Source: Albula goreensis (lineage: Eukaryota > Chordata > Actinopteri > Albuliformes > Albulidae). Taken from it: 64,000 nt of DNA. The notes beneath the pieces are model-generated. The model was given only the letters and a program-made list of their open reading frames with translations, was not told the origin of the DNA and searched no databases. The position numbers and the translations under genes were made by a program. Positions 39,401-52,339 of the stretch are shown in pieces. The first letter of the stretch is position 1. Each line of letters starts with the position of its first letter. The DNA lies in assembly GCA_022829145.1 (NCBI GenBank), contig CM040741.1:49570180-49634179 (forward strand), read 5' to 3'.

Positions 39401-39829
39401 TAGTTTGCAAAATCATTGTCAAAGCACACAGTTAAAAGTTTTATTTGTTTAGCTAATCTCTAATTAATCTCTTGATTTATTTCAACAACTATCTATGAAT
39501 CTACTTGAAAATGGAAAAATAAGACAATGAAAAACATTTTTGCATGGAAGATGATCAGGAAGGCTTGGAAGCTGCATTGAAACTAAGGGGAGATGTGGGG
39601 GCAGGGGGAGGGGGCAGGGTGATGGGGTGGGGTGATGCTGTAAGGATGAATGACACTGATTGGCAGCCATCAGCAGCAACTCAAATGAAGCTGGAACAGG
39701 ACAAAACAACACCAGCAAGCAGACAAACAGCCAGGCCATGAAGGAGATTAGGAAAATGAATTAATTCACAATTAGGAAAACAGAGTCAATTAAATCAGTG
39801 AGTTCCCCTTTGTTGAGCGCTGTTAAAGC
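39401..39829. other. Non-coding; G-rich patch
   Basis: A purine-rich GGGGGCAGGGGGAGGGGGC-type stretch at about 39589-39635 could form G-quadruplexes. No gene. Confidence 0.5.
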
Positions 39830-40140
39830 AGGCTTGTGCATAGTTAAGCCAGCAGGACAGCAGTGCTAGCTCTTATCTCTACCCAGTGCCACAATTCTGT
39901 CATTTCACTAGCCAGTCAGGGACTGCAGAGGCGTTTGACTGTCATCCTTCTCACCACAGATGATAATAAAAACAATGATGGCCATTAACAAATCTGTGAA
40001 ATATCGTCTAGATGCTGCTGTTTTACAGCGCATCACATTTAATGGAGGACTTCAGTCATCTAATCAATGATGCAATTTCGCCCCCATGCATAAGACTTAA
40101 AAATGTTAAGCTGTAAAATTTAGGCCTGGTTTTAATCAAT
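39830..40140. promoter_or_regulatory. Candidate conserved non-coding element
   Basis: GCTCTTATCTCT (GATA site), GATGGCCATTAAC, ATCTAATCAATGATGC, TTTACAGCGCATCACAT and CCCCCATGCATAAG in balanced sequence with no repeats. One of the more enhancer-like segments here. Judged from texture only. Confidence 0.45.
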
Positions 40141-40440
40141 GTTTGCCAGTCATTTGTTTGTTCTTAACTTTGGATTTGTTTTCATTCCATCTAATTATGG
40201 CAGAACTTTTTTTAAATTGTGTTTGCGAAGAAAAACAAAGCTGTGCATGTAATTGGGATTTCAGAGGTAAGAACATGTTGATTAATGAAGACAAGAGTAG
40301 GGCTGCTTTTCTGCCATTGAGTTGTTGCACTATTATACAGACCAGCAGTCTCACAACATTTTTACTAAGGTTTTACTATGGCTTTGCGGCAATATTTCAA
40401 CAACACAACAATTCACTGCCAGTGGATGCAGAAGTATAGT

Positions 40441-40605
40441 ACAATAGCTCGGGAGGTGGGCTTTTAACTCAGATATGGTCAGTTTGTTTGGGTGCCGATA
40501 TCCTGAGCAAAATTCTCAACAAGAATTGCTTCTGTAAATATCTCAGTATATGAACAGATAATGGGTAAAAATATAACCTGTGTGAATGACTTTGCTCAAA
40601 GCCAT
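40441..40605 (+). mobile_element. tRNA-derived fish SINE, decayed
   Basis: The body matches the same SINE type as the copy at 2.0 kb: CTGAGCAAAATTCTCAACAA, AATTGCTTCTGTAAATATCTC, AGTATATGAACAGATAATGG and AAAAATATAACCTGTGTGAA keep the order of the usual CCTTGAGCAAGG, AATTGCTTCAGTAAATATCC and CTGTATGAATGGATAATG blocks. The tRNA head at 40441-40500 is strongly degraded and the tail (GACTTTGCTCAAAGCC) is partial. Confidence 0.72.
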
Positions 40606-40899
40606 AATGTCATGTTAACTTACAATATTTCATTGCAGGGACAAAGCCCCTTTTCATACAGCATCTCAGAGGAGTGTTTATCTAGGGTAGGTTTTGCTTT
40701 TTATCTCTCATCATGTCAATATGAGGATCAGCACTGCTACTCTGAGGCCCGGATAACAGATATATAGATAAGATATGTACAGTGTGTATATATATTGTAA
40801 TAAAAAAGTCCTTCACAAATCCATATGGCTGTGTCCCTGTGCTGTATGTGAGGTGAAATGCAGAAATGGTAGTCACCACCACACCGGCTATGGCAGTGT
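40606..40899. other. Non-coding, nothing recognised
   Basis: No gene or repeat seen. Confidence 0.5.
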
Positions 40900-41160
40900 G
40901 CAGCAGAGAGACACAGCCCAGGGCTCATGATTCAATTACCTGGAAGATGCAGAAATCTAACAATTCATCAATGTGTTGCCAAGCATCTAATTCGATTTCA
41001 GTGTTGAACTCCCGAGTGCATTTTAGCAGAATTTCAATAAGCCAGTGATTTACACCTGGAACAACAGGTAGTTCTGCTCACTCATTTCTTCAATCAAGCA
41101 ATTAAGAGGTGCAAAGCAGCCAAAAGCAGCTGGCATAGTGCTGGTGATTTCATTGAGTTT
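40900..41160. other. Possible conserved element
   Basis: Contains CATGATTCAATTACCTGG, GCATCTAATTCGATTTC and CAAGCAATTAAGAGG (homeodomain cores). Moderate enhancer-like texture. Confidence 0.32.
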
Positions 41161-41289
41161 TACTCATTTGTTTTTTTTTTTTTTTCCACCACACCTGTAG
41201 GCTTACACAGTAATAATAACTTGTATGATGTAAAAATATTTGTGTGGGTAGTATCACCTTTGCTGTGACACAGAAGGAAGAAAGAAATC
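41161..41289. other. Non-coding; T tract
   Basis: T15 run at 41171-41185; nothing else. Confidence 0.5.
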
Positions 41290-41875
41290 CCCAGTATTAA
41301 GACGATACAGCAAGAAAAGACAGAAAACAGCGTGCGGCCAGCAATGAACCTGCCTCTCCACCGAGGACACGGCTGCCATTTCAGAACACGACCCCCCTCC
41401 CACACATATAAGCCGGCACAGGAAAACTTATTTTTTGTGACAATTTCAGATAGATGCCCTTTTCCTACATGAATTGGTCCTTTGTCCAGTGCCCAGCAGT
41501 GTTGTGTCTGCCAAAGTGATCTTAAGTGGAGGCTGTTGGGGGAAGATTTCAAATTTACACAGAGCCAGCTCCCCCTCCTCCCCCCTATGGGCACTGAGCT
41601 ATGTTTGCAGACATACTCCGGGGGACAGCGGATTCTGTGCTACGGCTCTGATTTATGGAGTCTTTCATCTGCGTTTAAACGGCCGTTCTCCTTCGCCTCC
41701 TTTGAAGTTGTTCCTCTGCAGTGAGAGCCCAGGGCGGGGTTTGGCTGGTGTGTCGTTCTCATTAACACGCTGACCGAGTGGTTCCTCCTGCCGCCGGCAT
41801 GACCCAGTCATTGCCCGTTAACAACTGCTCTGATAAAATGGCCAGTATGCAGTCAGAGCAGAGTCAGTTTCTGTG
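41290..41875. promoter_or_regulatory. GC-richer candidate conserved block with hairpin
   Basis: Among the most GC- and CpG-rich parts of the window (GACCCCCCTCCC, ACTCCGGGGGACAGCGG, AAACGGCCGTTCTCC, TGCCGCCGGCATGACC). AAACGGCCGTTC contains the palindrome AACGGCCGTT. A perfect 9-bp inverted repeat CTGCTCTGA/TCAGAGCAG (41825-41833 and 41853-41861, 19-nt loop) lies at the right end. Overlapping open frames (41160-41594 minus, 41474-41773 plus) lack domain signal. Could be an enhancer or an alternative-promoter CpG patch. Confidence 0.42.
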
Positions 41876-42471
41876 CTACCTTCCATGTGAAAAAATATGA
41901 GTGTTGTTTTTGTTAATTTTGTTGACAAAGGTTGATTTTGGTGATTTTAAGTGAACTGAACAAACTGTGATAACATAAAAGATAATAATTAAGAAATGCA
42001 CTTACTGGGGCATACAGTGCTGAAACTTAGCTCACTTCTTAAACATACCAGCCATAACTGAGAGTAATAGTTTTGTGAACTCACATTCATATTTAGTGAA
42101 CCTCATGTAAGGTACCAAAATCAAAAGCCCATGACAATTATTTCTTTTTCTCATACTGCTGGATAACTTGGTGGCAAAATTATTTCTGTCATCTCAAGAG
42201 TTCAGCAGGCTTCACTGCGGGAAGCTACATTGGAAGCCATTGAACCTTAATTGTATGCAGCAGTCACATACTGTATTAAAATGTAAATACAGATTATTAT
42301 GATAAAAAAGCCTTTATACAATAAAGGTCCTTAATCTCAATGTTGTTGTGTTCAATATATTATCTAAAACCAGATCATGCTCCTCCCACTCCACACAGGG
42401 AACAGAGACTCACTCATGCATGCAACATACATTCACTCACACAGATGCAGGGATACAAAACCAGATCACAT
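41876..42471. other. Non-coding, nothing recognised
   Basis: AT-rich; no gene or repeat. Confidence 0.55.
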
Positions 42472-42501
42472 ACACACACACACACACACATGCAAACACA
42501 T

Positions 42502-42590
<89 letters not shown>
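42472..42590. repeat. (CA)n microsatellite, interrupted
   Basis: A short CA array (42472-42490), a TGCAAACACATG interruption, then a longer array (42503-42590). Confidence 0.97.
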
Positions 42591-44668
<2,078 letters not shown>

Positions 44669-44713
44669 CATAGCATTTTCCACCTCTGCAGTTGCTGGGA
44701 GGAAAATGCTATG
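44669..44713. other. 13-bp perfect inverted repeat (hairpin)
   Basis: CATAGCATTTTCC (44669-44681) and GGAAAATGCTATG (44701-44713) are exact reverse complements around a 19-nt loop. Downstream are TGATTGGCAG (~44727) and TTGACCAATCA (~44806) in opposite orientations, so the segment 44620-44890 may be a fold-back DNA element. No transcript evidence. Confidence 0.6.
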
Positions 44714-46289
44714 CTTTCAGCTGTGTGATTGGCAGTCCAGCTATAAATTTACAGTGGGCTGAGCGACAGAGATTCAATGAGACTAATTTCAAATGACAGT
44801 TACATTGACCAATCATATCTTTACTCTAAATGGGTGGGCTTTATTATCACAACTTTATGACAAGTTCCGCTCACTGTGGGGGACATGAATCACAAGTCAA
44901 TGGAAAAAAAGCTGATGAACTTGCTAGCTAGCCTGTTGTTTCAGGATGGAAGCCTGAAGTAACGTTACTCTAGTGAGGAGTAAATTGTTGTAAATTTATT
45001 ATCCACACAGTTTTCAAGAGTAACTTTTAATGAAAAGCTGGAGTTCCATAATGACAATTTTCCCAAATAAACCGTAATATATATTTAATAGGCTGCTGTA
45101 ACAATCAAATAATATTATTTATTAGCAATATTGCTTGTTTGTGGTGGTTCCAAAATGCCATGATCGCTGTTCACTGTCCATGGTCGCTAAAGGTTGCGTG
45201 GCTGTGTACGCTCTGTCATGATATGTAGGCTTAAATGACATTCTGTTGGCTTTGTGTGGTAGGAGGGGGTGGATGTCATGTGTTTCTCATCCCGGCCCGT
45301 TGTCACCATATTCTGCTGAAGTGCACACACAGCTTGTGTGATGATGCTATTATTGGATGGTATAAGGATGATTTGCATTAAAAATGAGCTATTGTTTGTT
45401 TTGGTGATAACTCTCTCTCTCTCCATGCTGTTTGGTCATTGCATTGCTAAGGCTGGACTAGTGTTATTATTTTATTTATTTTTTTCAGAGCTGGAATTGT
45501 CATAGGTACCTTTTCTAGTACTATAGGAGAGGACACAATAAGCTAGGCTGGTAGTTTGCTTTTATCCCAATGAGGGACAGGGGGTCAGAGGGCCAAGGTT
45601 TAAGTGTCATGGCTAGCTACTGAAAAATGTTAATTACATTACAGTTTAACAAATTATTTGTAAAGATCAATGTATTACTCTGTTTGTGCATGTGATGACA
45701 TCACTTCCTGTTATGTCACTTCCTGTTCTGCCATTTTGTTTTTGTGTGCAAGCCACAAAGCAAAGCAGCATATTCTGAAACAAATCCAAGTCCATCTACT
45801 AAGAAATATCATAGGGGAAATGCCATAAGTGAATTTATCTCAATGTAATCATGTTTAGATGAGATAGCATTGAAGTTTCTGCTAAAAAATACAAGTTTTA
45901 CAAAAATTTACAAGTATGTACAGGCTCATCTTTTCTGTAAACTATGCTAGTTGCCAAGGTACTTGGTACTATAGGTTAAACCAGCAATTTATGTTGATAT
46001 TGAAGACTACTTTCAATGCATCTGTTGTAAAAATGCCAATTATGTTTTGAATTGACTTATTTTCAGTTTTCACCATGCAATGTCAAAGAAGGAGAAAGAA
46101 AAGAAAGAACAACCTTACTCCATCTTTGCCCGATGAACAATTAGACCTTATTTGTTCTGAGCCCTGCCCGATGTAAATGTATGGTTGCCCCTTCAGTTGG
46201 GTTACCAGCATACAGGCTCCACAGGAATATCATGCCATGATCAAAACATATTTCTAAAGATGTCAAGAAAAGTTGTTGATCCCAGTCAA
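44714..46289. other. Non-coding, nothing certain
   Basis: The paired ATCACTTCCTG and GTCACTTCCTG motif at about 45700-45726 is common in vertebrate repeats and ETS-site promoters. The stretch 46100-46289 may be diverged 5' sequence of the Tc1 element. No gene. Confidence 0.45.
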
Positions 46290-46909
46290 AGTGATTTCTA
46301 TGGGTCTGACACTTGATTGAACCCACATCCAGAGCAATATTGTCCATATGGAGGAAACTGAGCACAGTAGTAAATCTTCAATAGAGTTGCTATCCTGCCA
46401 AAACCTCTCCAAGAACAAGGCATAAAATGTGGATCTGTGGGCCTCTCCCACCTTGGCTAAGGTCAATGTTCATGACTCCACAATCAAACAGATTCTGGGA
46501 ATAAATGAGTTTTACAGCACAGTACAAATGCAGAAACAATTGTTCCCTAAGATGAACCTGAATTCTCCTTTTGGTTGGATGTATGTATGTATGTATGTAT
46601 TTATTTATTTATTTATTTTTATTTATTTATTGCTGTCTGTCATTAATTTGCTGTCATTTAGTCTGGTGAAATGCAAACATTGAACTCTGCAGTAAGAATA
46701 TCCTGCCAGCAGTCAAGCGAGGTGCTGATAGTATTATGGTTCAAGGGTCACCTTAAATCTCTACTAGAACATGAAAGTCCATCTTTTATGAGCTAAAACA
46801 GACATGAGGCTGGGTTATACAGTAAGACAATGATCGGAAACACACAAGCGAGTCTACAACAGAATGGTTGGAGTCCAAGAAAAGTAAAGTTTTGGAATTG
46901 CCTTGTCAT
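46290..46909 (+). pseudogene. Tc1-like (Tc1/mariner) transposase remnant
   Basis: Three collinear pieces survive. (1) About 46440-46560: LAKVNVHDSTIKQILGIN, matching the second helix-turn-helix of fish Tc1 transposases, which usually read KVNVHDSTIRQTLG. (2) About 46700-46755: NILPAVKRGADSIMVQGS, a decayed form of the IxPxVKHGGGSVMVWGC motif. (3) 46820-46909: DNDRKHTSESTTEWL then SKKSKVLELP, corresponding to the QQDNDPKHTSKS...W...KVLEWP block that holds the second Asp of the DD34E triad; the codon before DND is TAA, a stop. The central part is missing or replaced, with a GTAT/TTTA simple repeat at 46578-46632, and the C-terminus with the catalytic Glu is gone. No terminal inverted repeats were found. 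Inactive. Confidence 0.86.
46578..46632. repeat. (GTAT)n-(TTTA)n microsatellite
   Basis: About five ATGT units pass into about eight ATTT units inside the Tc1 remnant. It arose after, or with, the loss of the central transposase sequence. Confidence 0.93.
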
Positions 46910-47014
46910 TACATCCATTAAACAAGTACATTTTGAGATGTTGATGACCCTGTGTACCTTTTTTTCCCTAATATTAGTTTGGTTTAAGATCTGAGAATAT
47001 TCATTTTAATTAAC

Positions 47015-47490
47015 ATGCATAAAAACAAAAACTCAGGCAGAGGAACATGCTTTTTCACAGTTTCCCCGCTACATAACCTGCAGCACTGCCCCGAGCAACG
47101 TCTGTTTACAAACTGCAACTTTTGGAGGGCAAATTGGCCCCTTTTCCTCCCTGTCCCAGTCTCCTGTCAGACCGTCAGGAGTTTAGTATTCCAGACAGCA
47201 GCCTCTCTGCAGGCGGCCCTCTGCATCAGCCAAGCACATTCCCCTGGTCATGTTAGATTGCCCAGCAATTCCATTAGAGTCCCAGAAGCTAAATGTCAAT
47301 TTCTCTGGTACGAGGGGACAGAGATCCCGCCAACCGCGCCTCCCGATATCCCACTGAAGCGGGAGCACCAGCACAGATCAGAGAGCGCTTTCTTCTCTTC
47401 CTCTCCACCGCGATGCTCGGCGACTTATCCCCCTCTGTCACCGTTTTATTCTGCTCGCTCAATGGATTGATTTACTCCCTGAGTCCACAG
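47015..47490. promoter_or_regulatory. GC-rich candidate conserved block
   Basis: CpG-containing and GC-richer than its flanks (CCGCCAACCGCGCCTCCCG, CGCGATGCTCGGCGAC, CATTCCCCTGGTCATG, CAGCAATTCCATTAGAG). A 151-codon plus-strand frame (47015-47470) and a 63-codon minus-strand frame are open, but the translations are Ser/Pro/Cys-rich without a known domain, and frames stay open by chance in GC-rich DNA. A conserved non-coding element or an untranslated exon is more likely than a protein exon. Confidence 0.42.
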
Positions 47491-48771
47491 GTCTGATATT
47501 CACTGTGTGGCTCAGCAGGTAGGGGATATGAGATACATGTATATGAATGTGAGATATTTTTTTTATTAATTTTTGATTTTTTTTTTTTACTTATTAATTT
47601 TCATTTCTTCATTCAGCAGCCTTATCCATAATGCATTACAGGGCAAAGGAATTATAGCAGGAACAGTTAACAGAGCTGTTATAGAATAGGAGCAGAGCCC
47701 TAAGAAAAGCCATTATGAGGAGAAGCGAGACTCGGTAAAGTGCATATCTGAATGTGATGAAAGCCAAGCTTGGTATGACAGGCCCAGGTAGCAGGCAACA
47801 CAAAGGCCGACCTGAAATCCATTACACAGAGCCCCCTCTCTTGATGTCTTTTTATCCCCTATTTTTTTCTGTTCCTCTAAATTTGGAATTTCCAGTCATA
47901 TTTGCAGGCCCATTGCTGCAACATTTTCGTTCAGTCCAGGGGAGCAGATAATACTACCATGCACTCATTCTGAAACCTGAGCTGCCAGATACAGCCTCTT
48001 TTCACTCTGTGGTGTACCAGCCGAGCTGGACAGTCATTCGCCAGGGGACTGCATTACTTATGCAGCTGAAACAGACAGACCACAGGTCCGTCCACAGGAG
48101 ACCATAGCCACTCTTGTGTGAGGAGGCTGGCAATGCACTGACTTGCATCTTCTGTCCTTGGATGATGCTATGGCCAATTCTGTCATAACCTGGATCAAGA
48201 TAAAATTGGATCAACATGTGTCATTGCATCAAAGAATAATCCTGTCGCTGGATAAGCCACCCAGCAGCTCATACAGAGTGTTTTTTTTTTTCAAATGAGC
48301 ACAAGTATTGTCTTGCTCTTGTCAAGAGGAGACCAGTTTAATAAATAGCATTTATGAAAAGCATATTCTAAATTACATTGCATTATTCAGAGAAGTATTT
48401 TGCTGTTTACTTATGTAGAGCAGAGCATGAGAAATAAACAATGTCACTCAAGTCCATGAAACATGCTTGGATAACACTTTACTTGAATTCTCTGTCATGA
48501 GACTGACAAAACTATGTTTGACCCATCTGTGGGTACATTTAGGGCACATATTTGCTCAAAATAGCACACTCTAGAGACCAAAAGAAATTTGCAATATACT
48601 TTCTTTATTCCTCGTGCTTAATTAAGACCACATTATCATTTGAAATCAATGTTGTTTTTGCCCATAAATAAGTATTACATTAAATGCACAGATATAACCA
48701 ATTATAACTACATTTTATTTTTCTCACAGTAACAGACCTAAAGTGTGTCACGATGGCAAAACAGTATGACC
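47491..48771. other. Non-coding, weak SINE-like motif
   Basis: GTGGCTCAGCAGGTAGGGG at about 47506-47524 resembles a tRNA A box, but no B box follows. T-rich runs lie at 47557-47590 and 48280-48292. No gene. Confidence 0.45.
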
Positions 48772-49348
48772 ATGGCTGCCTTGGCACTGCTAGAGGATAT
48801 TGTGAATGGTATGGCACGATGGGTGGAAAGGCGTCCCTAGGCACCATTTCAAATTTTTCATCCACGGTGATGACTGGCTCATGAGTCAGTTCCGCTCAAC
48901 ACAAACTGTGCTGCTGGAACACTGTGTTGAATTGGGGCTGGCACTGCAGTGCCCTACAGGTAGCAACCAGGCAATACCTGCACCTGGCCACAGGAACTTT
49001 CCATTGGGAAATAGCGAACCAGTTGGGTATATTCCAGCCCTCGGTCATGTCATACCACAAGTGTTGGATGGCATAATTTGCCTGAGCTTGAGGTACATCA
49101 GATTCCCTATACAGCCAGGAAACATCAAAAAGCAATTTGCAGTGATAACTAGTTTTCCCTATGTAATCAGGGCAATTTGCAATAAGGGCACCATCAGTGG
49201 ATGATTAAACTGTAAGAATTTTCATTCAATAAATGTGCAACTGATTTGCGATGCACAAATGACACCAAAACATGTGGATGCCCAATGGCCAGGGTCATGT
49301 GATGATTCATTCATACTGATGATCAGTAATGTTGAAAATCAACTTTGA
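48772..49348 (+). pseudogene. PIF/Harbinger (HARBI1-like) transposase remnant
   Basis: Reading from ATG at 48772 gives MAALALLEDIVNGMAR, the usual start of this family. A +1 shift near 48835 moves to the frame HHFKFFIHGDDWLMSQF, then LGLALQCPTGSNQAIP, VIPQVLDGIICLSLRYIRFP and QPGNIKKQFAVITSFPYVI. These correspond to the N-terminal helix-turn-helix region and the lead-in to the first catalytic Asp. The expected AIDCTH motif (first D of DDE) is here AICNKG, so that Asp is lost. After a TGA at 49202 the same frame continues with NFHSINVQLICDAQM and WPGSCDDSFIL, the block holding the second catalytic Asp, and stops at 49346. About ten codons are missing between the two blocks, and the C-terminal third with the catalytic Glu is absent. 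Inactive; family assignment is strong. Confidence 0.88.
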
Positions 49349-50593
49349 TAATTGCAGCCAGCCACTCAGAAGGGAGCCCAGTGGTGGGACCCCCATACTG
49401 CCACCCGATGCCTCTACACTACCAGGTATGGAAGTATGAAGAACACAAGTAGGCAGGAAGAGCATAGCCTTGAGTCACCCCAGTATTGCACAGTGAGTTG
49501 AGTGCATCATTTCATAATCAAAGACAGCTCCAGCTTTGGAGCTTGCGTGTGAAAGAGTTTAAACAGCGATTACACCACAAAGGTGCTTTTCAAAAATCCA
49601 CTTTTCTCTGCCATTAACAGGGGCTGACAATATGGCTCTCAGAACTACGTGAAACCAAGTGTCAAACCTTATGCATTTCCATTGCTGTGAATGCCATTAA
49701 AACACATACCTTTCACATCTTTTTACAGAAAAAAAAACATTTTGAGTTTCAAAATAATTTTTCAAAATACTTTGCAATATCATAAAATAGAATTATATTT
49801 TTAAATAAATTGCTTCCAAAATTATGTTTTATGTAATCTGTCTTTACATGTTTGGTTGATTGTGATATACAGGAGTCCACATAATGTTGGAAAAAACCAA
49901 ACACTTGAATATTTATCAATGGGAAAGAGTTTTCCTGCAGTACTTCTTCAATCCTATTATACAAGTTTTGAACTGTTTCTAATAGGCTTTTGGACAATTC
50001 TTCAAGGGAGAAAACCTCCAGGCCACTGAGTGATGAAAAAGGTAGAAATTTTCTCCAAACTTTCCATTACAGAACATCGAATAATGGTTCAGTGAAACTT
50101 AAACTTGGTTAGGGCTAGTTTGACTTCATACTTTTACTCATAGAGTCAATCAATTTATTATTCCATGTCTTTGCAATGCTCAAAATATTGCTAATGTCTA
50201 TGCACTTTAGAATTCATTTTGACAAAAACAATCTTGCCTCCCTGCAGACATACAATTATTTTAATTTATCAGTACTGGTCTGTATAGCATGCAGTTTATT
50301 GTCAAATCATCAGCAGAGATTTATAGAATTGGCTTGTACTGACATGTTAGAAAGAAAATCAGTTTATCGGCTGCATTTTATGGGGTACCGAATGCGACGG
50401 AAGCTGTATTTCATTTATTTATTTTTTTACCATGCATTGTTTTTCACATTTAACTGAAATATTCCTTTTTTTCCTCAAATTTAAGTGAAGACATACCACT
50501 TTTCTCCTAAATATATGATGTTGTAAACAACAAATGTAAATATATATTATTCTAAATGTATATATTGAAGATAAATGTTTAATTACTTTGTAG
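49349..50593. other. Non-coding, nothing recognised
   Basis: The first ~150 bp might be decayed Harbinger 3' sequence. The remainder is AT-rich and featureless. Confidence 0.5.
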
Positions 50594-51060
50594 TTTTCAA
50601 CATTTGGTAAATGTTTGAAACATTTAGGTAAATATTTGCACATTTAACTAATGTATGAAACAATTAGCAAATATATTCCCCTTAGATGTTGCAACGATTC
50701 AGCAGTTTTTTAAAAACAATTAGTAAAAGTGACATACATTTATGCAAATACATTATACATTTACCAAATGTATGAAAAATGTCCTAAATGCTTCATACGT
50801 TTAGCTTAATATTTAATATATTTTTGGTTTATCAAACGTATAAAACATTTAGCTACATGTTTCATACATTTAGCCAAATTGCTCATACATTTAGCAAAAG
50901 TTTCTTTAAATGTGTCAAACATTTAGCAAATATTTCACACATTTAGTCATTGTGTTATGTATTTACTAAATGTTTTGTTTCTTATATGTATGACCCTCTT
51001 AGATGTTTAAAACATTTGTTAAATGTTTGCAACATTTAAGGGAGAAAAAAATATTTGCAA
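50594..51060. repeat. Degenerate palindrome-rich tandem repeat
   Basis: About 15 imperfect copies, spaced roughly 18-30 bp, of a unit like CATACATTTAGCAAATGTTT. Examples are ATACATTTACCAAATGTATG (~50756-50775), AAACATTTAGCTACATGTTT and CATACATTTAGC repeated at 50842-50940. Most units are partly self-complementary (AAATGTTTGAAACATTT at about 50610). An old, unhomogenised minisatellite. Confidence 0.8.
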
Positions 51061-51132
51061 AATGTCTCATTCATTAGCAGGGAAGGAACATGAGGACTCT
51101 GAAAACAAAAGTACATGGCAGCTACATGACAG
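51061..51132. other. Short spacer
   Basis: Nothing recognised. Confidence 0.5.
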
Positions 51133-51164
51133 AAAAAAAAAAAAAAACACACACACACACACAA
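51133..51164. repeat. A15-(CA)n simple repeat
   Basis: An A tract followed by a CA array; possibly the remnant tail of a retroposon whose body is not recognisable. Confidence 0.9.
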
Positions 51165-52339
51165 ACACGGCTAAGAAGCTGACATACTAACAATTACATT
51201 TACTGACTATACATTACAACTTTACATTGATTTTCCTTTGATATTTTTACTGGAGTCAAGCAACATGTCCTTGAAAATGAGCTTTTCAAGTTAACACAGA
51301 ATATAATAAGCCCTTTAATGTGACTGAAGTCCATTCTGACTGAATCACATGTGTTCTGAGAGTAAGTTACTGAAGCTAGCCTAGGGCCCTCGCTAATGCA
51401 TGGATATTTTTTTTTCCATTGTAATGAGGAATGAGAGAGAATGAGGTTTTATGACACCACAAATGGGTGATGCAACCATATGCTAGCTGTTCCTGACTGA
51501 GGTGAACCATTTGTTTGGTGGAACAAGGTCTTTTGATTGGCTGAAAGAATTGCTTTATTGACAGCTCATTATTAGCACCACCCATTATCGGGTACATGAA
51601 GGTTATTGCGCCATCACTGGAAAAAAATGACTCCTGCTTTTAAATAGTTATATTAATATGTATAAAGCCCAATCAGCCCATTAGTGCAATTTTTTTGATC
51701 ATTTTGAACTATTTTTCCTATCAGTTCCTGCAAATTCAAACTGTAGTGTTGGTGTACAATGCACTTGTAGGATCTTGCTCTAAGAGCTGCTCAAAGAGGA
51801 GGTTGCACTCTAAATTTATAGTGCTTTATAGAATCAATCGTCTGAACACTTAAGGTCGCTATTTTTATGCTCTTTTTTAGGCCTTAATGGCTATATTCAT
51901 ACATTCACGTCATCTTCTATATAGTTTATATTACCTTAAAGTTGAAAAGCTTTACAACTCACTGAGCTTTTATGTACAGTCACATATCATAATAATATAT
52001 TTGCCCCCTTCTCACTCAAAGTAGCTCTCCACCAGTCATAGAAGACACTAAACAACTCAAGTTTATTAGTGCTGATAATTTATTTAAGTATCCACAGCTT
52101 CCGGACTACAGGATAAGATTGATACATGTGAGCTTGGCCTAGAACTCAAAATCACTTAATATGAAATATCCTTTTTGATGCAGTAAAAGCTTAAAAGAGA
52201 GTGATACTGAGAGAGAGAAATATAGATAGAAAGGTTGAGAGAGAGATCAGAGAACGATGGAGAGTGAGTATATTAGTTCACAATCAGTGTATTCAGCTTA
52301 ATATTTAAAGAATAGCTGCATTAGGCAAAGAGGATCTGA
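51165..52339. other. Non-coding, nothing recognised
   Basis: GA-rich patch at about 52198-52265 (GAGAGAGA runs). TTTTGATTGGCTG (CCAAT box, minus) near 51531. No gene. Confidence 0.5.

Noticed and set aside
44669..44713. microRNA precursor
   Set aside because: The stem is only 13 bp with a 19-nt loop and does not extend on either side.
45690..45730. Promoter based on duplicated CACTTCCTG (ETS) motifs
   Set aside because: Isolated motif pair in AT-rich DNA without other promoter features.
47015..47470. 151-codon plus-strand frame
   Set aside because: No recognisable domain, overlapping open frames on other strands, GC-rich background. Kept as a conserved-block candidate only.
50594..51060. 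CRISPR-like or palindromic bacterial repeats
   Set aside because: Irregular spacing and diverged AT-rich units in a eukaryotic context; a decayed tandem repeat fits better.
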